Below, one piece after another: positions 57,582 to 64,000 of a stretch of 64,000 bases of DNA. Origin of the DNA: Photobacterium sanguinicancri (GTDB taxonomy: Bacteria > Pseudomonadota > Gammaproteobacteria > Enterobacterales > Vibrionaceae); NCBI RefSeq assembly GCF_024346675.1, contig NZ_AP024850.1:620001-684000 (forward strand). The letters run 5' to 3'. The notes beneath the pieces were generated by a model, which was not told the DNA's origin, ran no database searches, and was given only the letters and a program-made list of their open reading frames with translations. Within the stretch, counting starts at the first letter, position 1. Each line of letters begins with the position of its first letter. The translations under genes and the position numbers were made by a program.

Positions 57582-60500
57582 TTATCGGTTATCAAGCGGT
57601 AGAATTTCTAATACTTGTTGATAACGATTGGCGAGTTTGAGCAGTTTAGGCTGTTGCTCTGAATCTTCAAACTGAGTCAATGTAATGTGCTTAAGTTCAA
57701 GCGTGCTGTTATCGATACTTGGGTCTAGCAGTTGGTTTAATTCATTGGTGAATTGAATCATCTGTAGCGCTAACCCATTCGCTGGGCCTGCATAGTAACT
57801 TTGACCATTCTGACGAACAAAAGTCTCTAGCTGGCTAACATGATCGTTACTGCTACGTAGTGAAACATACTGCGCTAATTTGTCACCGTTGGTGTAATAG
57901 CCTGTTTGGCTATCACTGAATTGCACGACCAATTTGAGTAACGCTTCAATCTGGCTGTACTCACCTTTATGTGGCAAGTTGTAGAAACGCTTGAGGTTCT
58001 TGGCGTAATAAGGTGTTGCTTCTACTTTGGTGTCCACTTCAAATATAGTGAACTCACCTTGTGGTGCAACAGCTTTACCTTGACGATCTCTAAATAACTC
58101 GGCGTCTAAGAGCGTTGGTGTATTGTTGGTACCCAAAGCAATGTCGTCCAGCAGTGTTTTAAATATATCGTATCTTATGTAACCGTTTCCGCCGGTAGGA
58201 ATAATGTAAGGTAAATCAACCAAGGCGCTATCTGTACGGTCAGTGGTACGACGAATACCATCTCGCTCTAGTAATGCAGCCATAGCTGCAAACTTATCAG
58301 GCCAGAAACCGTAGTAGTCAAACATGCCGACATAGTTAAACTTCGGATTCACGTTGGGTGCTTTACCGCTGTTGAGCATTTTACCAGCTTCAGCCTGGAC
58401 TGTTTGTCCTTGGCTGGCTAAGTATGATTCAACGGCTGGGTGGAAACAGCTACGTGGCACTTCCCCTTGATCTAGCTGGCTACGTACTGTGCTTTGATAG
58501 ATAACATCATTGAGTGTGCGATAACTTATTTCTCCAGTCGTATCTTGCACTTCACATTGGTGGTCTGGTTGTATGACGATATTCACTAAGTTGTTTCTTA
58601 GCTCGTCGATACCTTGCGCCATGCCACAGAAGTAATCGAAATTAAAATCAGACACAGGCCATATTTCCATCTGACCAGTACAGACAGGATCTGTTTTGGC
58701 GATGAATAGGCGATCTGCATCGCTCCAGCCGAGATATTGCGACATACGATCGAACATCTGAATGTTTTCACGCCAGTTCATGAAGGTGTTGACTCGACCT
58801 ATTGCGTAATCACTAAGTGTTGATTCATCAAAGTTTTTGCGGTTATTACGCTGCGTATTTAATGGGAAGTGCTCGTAGTAACGCTGCCAATTGTAATCGT
58901 TGATTTCGCTGTGGTTTCGTCCTTCATCATGACGGTTACAATCGGTATTTAAGCTGACATTACCATCGGTACAGTACTTAAATTCGCGTAGCACTTTGTC
59001 ACCAGGTACTTTGTCGCTCCATTTATCATCTAATACCGCATCGTTAACGGCTGCACTCAAAACACCATCGCTTAAGCGTGGGTCAAGGTGGGAGTTTTCA
59101 GCAAAGAAAGCGGTTTTAAGTTCTTTATCATAAGCGTTTAAGTTGAAGTACTCCGGTGATGTTGCGGATGAATCGGGTTTTGCACCGAAGGTTGATATTT
59201 CAACTTGGCGCTTATAGGCAAAACGCAATGCGGCTTTATCGTATAAGCCAAATACAGGGAGCGCGTCCATCATTGATGGGTTGTAATCCATGATAGAGCT
59301 ATACGCTGGAATGTATTTTAAACCGTGATTATGCGCTTGCTGTTTGGTGAAGAAGTTGGTGTCATCATTGCTGCCTTGGAAGTTATGGCGTAGCCCAAGA
59401 TTGTGACCAATTTCATGGACTAATGTTTTCGCGTAATAAATGCCAGCTAAGATACGCCCAACATGTGTTTGCTGCTCAATTGTGAGATCGTCCCAGCGTT
59501 TAAGTTGGGTTTTTTCATTATCAGCCCAGACATATGCCTCTTCAGAGGTGAAATCGATTGATTGCCCTGCCACTATCATAGTCGGCAGCATTTTCTCTGT
59601 TGTGCTTGACCATAAACTAGAAACTGGGAACATATTGTGTTCAGCCCACAGGCGCTTTTCGAGTTCGTTAATTTTGATTAAATCAACGGGGGTAAGCGTA
59701 TCTTGCGGAATTTTATTGAGTTCATTAAGTGCTTTTAATGCACTCTCAAGTGGTTCGCTCGCCAGCATTTGTGCTGCTGGTGGTAACGTATTCGATATCA
59801 CTGCGCCTTGTAAATCTGCCGAGCTTTCACCAAGTTGACCAGTACTTGCTGAATGGGAAAATGTCATCGGTTCAGTGGATTCAAAAGCCCCTTCTTCTAT
59901 TGGCATTGGTTGTACATTACCTTGGTTATATTGGATCGCGATACGATCCCACAAGCGATGAGCAATGCTTTCTAGTACACCTGAATACTGGTTGACGTGT
60001 GCGTGGACGATCTCACCAGTAACTGGATTGACGGCTGATGGACCATAGCCAGCCAAGCCATTTTGTAGGGGTTCGTGAATTAAGTTAATGACGTTGTAGC
60101 GTAAGTCGCCTGATCGCTTACCAGAAGGCTCGTGCAGCGTAATTGCTGGTACACCAACTTTGGTTAGTTGTGGATTAATGCGTTCAATGACATCAAGGGT
60201 AATTTGCTTATAAAACTGGGTTGTTGGGTCAACATTGAAACTATCAGACAGGTGGTAATCGACGGTAGCTTGCGTTGGATTGAAGCGATGCATGTAATGA
60301 ATGCGGTTACCATCTTGAGTGTTGTTCCCCAAGTGATCGGGACGAGAGACTTGCGAGGCAAACATACCAAAAGTATCTTCATCGCCTTTAGGGTAAAGCA
60401 CAGGTTCATAGTCTTGGCTTTGAACTGCATCAAGAGGGACAAATGAATAAAAGTTTGAAACCGTGAAAGTGAGGTTATTGAAATCGAGTCCGTCATTGCC

Positions 60501-61178
60501 TTGAAATAAGGCATTAACTAAACAGTTCCACTTATTTGAAATTTGATAGTCTTGCTCAAGTTCAATATTCAGTGCGCCATCTTTTAATTCATAACCTTCC
60601 CAATCGGTAGCGAGTCGAGCTGGTCCTACGGCAGTATAACACCCTGTTGAATAGGTAAATAAATCATCCCAATCACGCTCTAATACAGCAAGTTTGGTAT
60701 AATCAGGTGTAAAAAACTTTTTATCTTTCCAACTTACATCATCGTCTTTGTTTTCTTCTTCTTTATTTGTACAGTCATCGTAAGCATCTTCTTTACAGCG
60801 GTAATCTTGGTAAGTACCTGGTAGTTTAAGTAGTGGACTTAAGTTTGTGTCAATATCGGACCAACGACCAAAATCATTATTATTTATCTGAGCTTGGCTA
60901 ATGACATCTGGGCTTAATTGGCGTACTTCTAAACCTTCCTCAGTATAGAAAAATCGAACCAATTTTTCTTGACCTTGCATAAATGGCGCCATGCTAACGG
61001 CATAACGTGGTGCTTTTGCCATTGATGGCATATAAAGATAAACTTGGTCAGTTTTAATATCTCTTTTAGTTACTTGTTGAGGATCTCTTTCAACAAGGTC
61101 ATAACTTTGGTCATCAGCACCACAACCTGCGAGAAATAACGCAGAGATAATACTGGATGCGACCAGTGATCGTTTCAT
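57582..61178 (-). CDS. large metzincin-type zinc metalloprotease lipoprotein
   Basis: 1198 residues. A lipoprotein signal ends LAGC (Cys19), followed by Gly-Ala-Asp, so outer-membrane anchoring is likely. The zinc motif is H588-E-x-x-H592-x-x-G595-x-x-H598 (HEIGHNLGLRH), with a Met-turn SIMDY at Met630, the metzincin hallmark. The first ~540 residues and the last ~550 have no domain that I recognise, although the overall pattern resembles the DUF5117/DUF4953 zinc-dependent metalloproteases of Gammaproteobacteria. Substrate unknown. The adjacent gene (18 bp upstream) encodes a barrel-like protein in the same transcript. Confidence 0.83.
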   Translation of the reverse strand: MKRSLVASSIISALFLAGCGADDQSYDLVERDPQQVTKRDIKTDQVYLYMPSMAKAPRYAVSMAPFMQGQEKLVRFFYTEEGLEVRQLSPDVISQAQINNNDFGRWSDIDTNLSPLLKLPGTYQDYRCKEDAYDDCTNKEEENKDDDVSWKDKKFFTPDYTKLAVLERDWDDLFTYSTGCYTAVGPARLATDWEGYELKDGALNIELEQDYQISNKWNCLVNALFQGNDGLDFNNLTFTVSNFYSFVPLDAVQSQDYEPVLYPKGDEDTFGMFASQVSRPDHLGNNTQDGNRIHYMHRFNPTQATVDYHLSDSFNVDPTTQFYKQITLDVIERINPQLTKVGVPAITLHEPSGKRSGDLRYNVINLIHEPLQNGLAGYGPSAVNPVTGEIVHAHVNQYSGVLESIAHRLWDRIAIQYNQGNVQPMPIEEGAFESTEPMTFSHSASTGQLGESSADLQGAVISNTLPPAAQMLASEPLESALKALNELNKIPQDTLTPVDLIKINELEKRLWAEHNMFPVSSLWSSTTEKMLPTMIVAGQSIDFTSEEAYVWADNEKTQLKRWDDLTIEQQTHVGRILAGIYYAKTLVHEIGHNLGLRHNFQGSNDDTNFFTKQQAHNHGLKYIPAYSSIMDYNPSMMDALPVFGLYDKAALRFAYKRQVEISTFGAKPDSSATSPEYFNLNAYDKELKTAFFAENSHLDPRLSDGVLSAAVNDAVLDDKWSDKVPGDKVLREFKYCTDGNVSLNTDCNRHDEGRNHSEINDYNWQRYYEHFPLNTQRNNRKNFDESTLSDYAIGRVNTFMNWRENIQMFDRMSQYLGWSDADRLFIAKTDPVCTGQMEIWPVSDFNFDYFCGMAQGIDELRNNLVNIVIQPDHQCEVQDTTGEISYRTLNDVIYQSTVRSQLDQGEVPRSCFHPAVESYLASQGQTVQAEAGKMLNSGKAPNVNPKFNYVGMFDYYGFWPDKFAAMAALLERDGIRRTTDRTDSALVDLPYIIPTGGNGYIRYDIFKTLLDDIALGTNNTPTLLDAELFRDRQGKAVAPQGEFTIFEVDTKVEATPYYAKNLKRFYNLPHKGEYSQIEALLKLVVQFSDSQTGYYTNGDKLAQYVSLRSSNDHVSQLETFVRQNGQSYYAGPANGLALQMIQFTNELNQLLDPSIDNSTLELKHITLTQFEDSEQQPKLLKLANRYQQVLEILPLDNR

Positions 61179-61196
61179 ACAAACTCCTTTTGTATT

Positions 61197-62021
61197 TTAA
61201 AATGAATAGCCAACAGCGATTGAATATGTTGCTGTATTGAGATTGAATATGTCTATATCGCCAACAGTGCCACGCTCAGCATCGAAGTAGACACCTGAAT
61301 TAGAGGTGGAAAGGGCGGTGTAAAAATGTGGTGTTATTTGCCAAAGACCCGTTAATGCGCCTGAATAGTCCCAGTCATATCGAGTGCCATGGTAGTTCCA
61401 GCCTGTACCTGCTAGAAGGGATAAGTTCACTTTAAAATCATGCCACTTATAACCAACCCCTGTATTAAATGATGCAACCCATTCGGTTAAGTTTTTCTCT
61501 CCCGCTGTTTTGTATTTATGAAAGTTCTTTTTAACTCTGGGCGTGAAGAAGTAATTAAAGTTGTCCCATTTATTAGTGATTGGCATCGAAAGTCGTAAAG
61601 CCGTATATAATTCATCTTTCTCTGATAGTTCCGACGTCGGTAAAGTGAGTTGGGAGGCATAACCAATATGGCCGGTTTCTCCCCATGGAAATATCTCATT
61701 ATTCTTAATGCCAATAACGGTATCCGTTAAGTAAGTACCCGTTTCATCTTCATAAACGCGGTAGCCGCCAGAGTCGAGATAAAAAGTGTGGTTATTATTA
61801 AATGTGTAATTTAGATTGCCTGACCAATTTAAATTTCTAATGCTGCGGTGATCATCGGTGTCAAAATAATTAGATGTGTACGTTAGTGATAAATAGCCAC
61901 CAATATTATTAATATCAGCATGGCTACTATTAGCAAATAGAATATTTGCTATGAAAAAACAAAATATATGCTCTTTGGGAATTCCATTCCGTATTGTTTT
62001 TTTTATTTCCATCATGTTCAT
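61197..62021 (-). CDS. putative outer-membrane beta-barrel protein
   Basis: 274 residues. A signal peptide (IFCFFIANILFANSSHA) is followed by alternating aromatic/polar strands such as YLSLTYTSNYF, GYKWHDFKVNLSLLAG and HFYTALSTSNSGVYF. The last residues ATYSIAVGYSF end in Phe, as in BAM substrates. Size allows about ten to twelve strands. I do not recognise the family. The start could be 62021, 62015 or 62012. It is the first gene before the metzincin and its DNA is more AT-rich than most of the window. Confidence 0.65.
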   Translation of the reverse strand: MNMMEIKKTIRNGIPKEHIFCFFIANILFANSSHADINNIGGYLSLTYTSNYFDTDDHRSIRNLNWSGNLNYTFNNNHTFYLDSGGYRVYEDETGTYLTDTVIGIKNNEIFPWGETGHIGYASQLTLPTSELSEKDELYTALRLSMPITNKWDNFNYFFTPRVKKNFHKYKTAGEKNLTEWVASFNTGVGYKWHDFKVNLSLLAGTGWNYHGTRYDWDYSGALTGLWQITPHFYTALSTSNSGVYFDAERGTVGDIDIFNLNTATYSIAVGYSF

Positions 62022-62435
62022 CCATTAACAATATTATTGACGGTGCTTACTTTAATATTGTTACAGTTTTATATATGGCGTGGTCAATTTTTAGAACTTG
62101 TTGAATATTCTGCTTAAATGTAATTTTAAGAGTCACATGTCTCAGAGTAGTAGTATGTTATGGTTTATAAATTCAACTAACTACACTTAGGCTTTAATAT
62201 TTGACTTAATTATGTGAAGGGGCGTTATTTTGCTTTTATGCGTTTATTGAGTTGAATTTGACACGGTACTAAAAGATTACATTTGAGGTTGTTAGTGATA
62301 AATCACCTAATAAATAGTTTGCTATCACCACTTAATCTTATTGATGTAGGGTGATAATCCTTGTTATTAATTTTAATATAGTATTAAATTCTAATACAGA
62401 GCGACAAAGATAAATAACGACAAGGAGTGTCGTCG
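62022..62435. other. AT-rich divergent control region between barrel gene and yejB
   Basis: No gene is seen in this 414-bp gap. It holds promoters for both directions by position. A perfect 12-bp palindrome GTGATAAATCAC lies at 62295-62306, with related GTGAT/ATCAC pieces at about 62331 and 62350, possibly a regulator site. The factor is unknown. Confidence 0.45.
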
Positions 62436-63461
62436 ATGTTGTCATATTTTTTACGGCGGTTAATGTTGGTGATTCCTACATTTATCGGTGTAACCTTACT
62501 TATATTTACTATCACTCGATTTGTTCCGGGTGGGCCAGTTGAACGCCTACTTGCCAGTATGCAGGCCAAGGGGGATGTGCAATCTACTAGCACGGCTGTT
62601 GGCGGAAACAATGCGCTTTCGGATGATCAAATTGCTGAGCTGAATGCCTTTTATGGTCTTGATAAGCCTGTATTTGAAGCGTACACCGAATGGTTGAGCA
62701 AACTTGTTGTGCTTGATTTTGGTGAGTCGACCCGTTACTACGAACCTGTTTGGGATATGATTGCTGAGCGTATCCCTGTTTCTGCTTTTTATGGTGGTAT
62801 GACGTTTTTTATTAGCTATTTCATCTCTATCCCTCTTGGTTATTTTAAAGCCATGCGTCATGGCAGTGTTTTTGATTCCTCTTCTTCCATTCTGATTTTT
62901 GTTGGTTACGCATTGCCGGGGTATGTGGTTGGTATTTTATTGATTACCTTATTTAGCTATCACTTAGAGTGGTTTCCGATGGGGGGCTTTGTTGGGGATG
63001 ATTTTGATGATTACGAAACCATAGCGGAACAGTTTAAAGATATTATGTGGCATGCGGTATTACCGCTAATTTGTTATCTCATTGGTGATTTTGCCACGCT
63101 AACAATGACGATGAAAAATAACTTAATGGAAAACCTATCTGCGGATTATGTGCGAACAGCTATAGCCAAAGGTTTACCTTTTAAAACGGCGGTTCGTAAA
63201 CATGCCTTGCGTAATAGCCTGATTCCTATTGCGAGCCACTTTGGTAATTCATTACTCTTTTTTATGAGCGGCTCATTTCTGATTGAAGTGATTTTCAATA
63301 TAGATGGAGTCGGACTACTGGGGTATGAAGCTATTATGGAGCGTGATTATCCCGTTGTGATGGGGATTGTTGCGATAAATGCCGTGTTACTAATGATAGG
63401 CAATATATTGTCTGATATGTGTGTCGCGGTGGTTGATCCTCGTGTGAAATTTGGAGCGTGA
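62436..63461 (+). CDS. yejB: peptide ABC transporter permease, YejB-like
   Basis: Inner-membrane permease of 342 residues. It matches the YejB line of the Yej (microcin C / peptide) importer: RRLMLVIPTFIGVTLL, TRFVPGGPVERLLASM, KPVFEAYTEWLSKLVVLDFGES and LIEVIFNIDGVGLLGYEAI. The C-terminal DPRVKFG is typical. AAGGAG at 62422-62427 fits the ATG at 62436. The GTG at 62427 overlaps the ribosome site. In this locus no YejA binding protein is upstream. Confidence 0.87.
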   Translation: MLSYFLRRLMLVIPTFIGVTLLIFTITRFVPGGPVERLLASMQAKGDVQSTSTAVGGNNALSDDQIAELNAFYGLDKPVFEAYTEWLSKLVVLDFGESTRYYEPVWDMIAERIPVSAFYGGMTFFISYFISIPLGYFKAMRHGSVFDSSSSILIFVGYALPGYVVGILLITLFSYHLEWFPMGGFVGDDFDDYETIAEQFKDIMWHAVLPLICYLIGDFATLTMTMKNNLMENLSADYVRTAIAKGLPFKTAVRKHALRNSLIPIASHFGNSLLFFMSGSFLIEVIFNIDGVGLLGYEAIMERDYPVVMGIVAINAVLLMIGNILSDMCVAVVDPRVKFGA

Positions 63462-63465
63462 ATCA

Positions 63466-64000
63466 ATGACAATTAATCCATTAACTCGAAAAAAACTACT
63501 GCGATTTAAACAGATCAAACGAGGGTATTACTCCTTTATTATTTTGTCTGTATTACTGCTTTTATCATTAGTCGCTGAATTATTTATTAATAGTAAAGCG
63601 CTCATCGTCAGCTATAACGGGCAATGGCATTTTCCTGTCGTAAGTGATGTTCGTGCAGGATCGGAATTTGGCTTAGGATATAAAAAAGAGACCGATTATC
63701 GGGAGCTTCAAGCGCTATACCAGCAACAGTCTGAAGGCAATTGGGTATTATTACCTATTATTCCATGGGACCCGTATGAGCAAGATTTTAGTGGTGATTT
63801 CCCACCTACCGAACCGAACTTTGTCGATAAGCACTATTTAGGAACGGATACCATAGGCCGCGACATTGTAGCTCGGCTGGTTTATGGCTTTCGTATCGCG
63901 ATGGGATTTGCGTTAAGTACTATGGTGATTTCTTATGTGATAGGCGTCGCGGTAGGGTGTGCGATGGGTTTTTGGGGCGGTAAGTTCGATCTTGTTGCCC
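63466..64000 (+). CDS. yejE: peptide ABC transporter permease, YejE-like, 5' part
   Basis: Open to the end of the window, 178 codons visible. One N-terminal membrane helix (SFIILSVLLLLSLVAELF), then a periplasmic loop containing ELQALYQQQSEGN and LLPIIPWDPYEQDFSGDFPP, then HYLGTDTIGRDIVARLVYG, the standard start of the oligopeptide-permease domain. GGAG lies upstream, 4 bp after the yejB stop. It belongs to the same operon as yejB. Confidence 0.87.
   Translation, partial: MTINPLTRKKLLRFKQIKRGYYSFIILSVLLLLSLVAELFINSKALIVSYNGQWHFPVVSDVRAGSEFGLGYKKETDYRELQALYQQQSEGNWVLLPIIPWDPYEQDFSGDFPPTEPNFVDKHYLGTDTIGRDIVARLVYGFRIAMGFALSTMVISYVIGVAVGCAMGFWGGKFDLVA

Noticed and set aside
62295..62306. CRP site before yejB
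   Set aside because: The palindrome has GTGAT-AA-ATCAC spacing (2 bp), not the TGTGA-N6-TCACA spacing that CRP needs.

Overview
The window is chromosomal DNA of a gammaproteobacterium, almost certainly of the family Vibrionaceae. Photobacterium or a close Vibrio relative fits best, but the species cannot be fixed from the sequence alone. The evidence is the gene order (gcvA-ygdD-rlmM, xni-ppnN, queF/syd, yqcC-truC-yqcA, rpsB-tsf-pyrH-frr-uppS-cdsA-ispC-rseP-bamA-skp-lpxD-fabZ-lpxA-lpxB-rnhB-dnaE-accA-tilS, metNIQ/gmhB), together with Vibrionaceae-type small DUF proteins and a syd-yqcC interval carrying CsrB-type RNAs. Most of the window is core genome. I see no prophage, insertion sequence with a transposase, CRISPR array, tRNA or rRNA.

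Layout. 1-2.3 kb: end of tcdA facing csdE-csdA (sulfur relay and tRNA ct6A modification). 2.4-5.9 kb: the small RNA gene gcvB, divergent from gcvA, then an alpha/beta hydrolase, ygdD and rlmM. 6-12.4 kb, minus strand: xni, ppnN, a degenerate GGDEF protein and a TPR membrane protein with a second degenerate GGDEF-like domain. 12.5-15.4 kb: queF, syd, a zinc-ribbon protein and two small proteins. 15.6-17.3 kb: a protein-free stretch holding two tandem CsrB-family RNA genes. Each has its own near-identical GacA/VarA-type box, promoter and terminator, and the first carries a 51-bp repeat expansion. It is followed by a long-hairpin MITE-like element. 17.5-24.9 kb: DUF3301, DUF3549, yqcC-truC-yqcA, DUF3461, glnD and map.

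25-46 kb is one long plus-strand block for translation (rpsB, tsf, frr), nucleotide supply (pyrH), undecaprenyl, phospholipid and isoprenoid synthesis (uppS, cdsA, ispC), outer-membrane biogenesis (rseP, bamA, skp), lipid A (lpxD, fabZ, lpxA, lpxB), rnhB, dnaE, accA and tilS. A sigma-E-like promoter lies inside rseP. 46-53 kb: a small cytochrome c, an Mtr-type tryptophan permease with a TrpR-like operator, DUF4250/yaeP, an intact diguanylate cyclase, a patatin phospholipase, proS and trmO. 53.4-57.5 kb: zinc-independent ribosomal proteins L31 and L36 behind a 32-bp Zur-like palindrome, metNIQ behind a MetJ-box array, and gmhB. 57.5-64 kb: a 1198-residue metzincin lipoprotein with an adjacent outer-membrane barrel-like protein, divergent from a yejB-yejE type peptide ABC importer that runs off the window.

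The most unusual part is the tandem csrB locus. csrB1 has about 46 GGA triplets, and five near-identical 51-bp units where csrB2 has one. Both genes keep the same distance of about 176 bp from an identical 18-bp activator box. Other points worth attention are the recognisable gcvB, the pair of degenerate GGDEF proteins, the metal- and amino-acid-responsive operators, and the metzincin/barrel pair.
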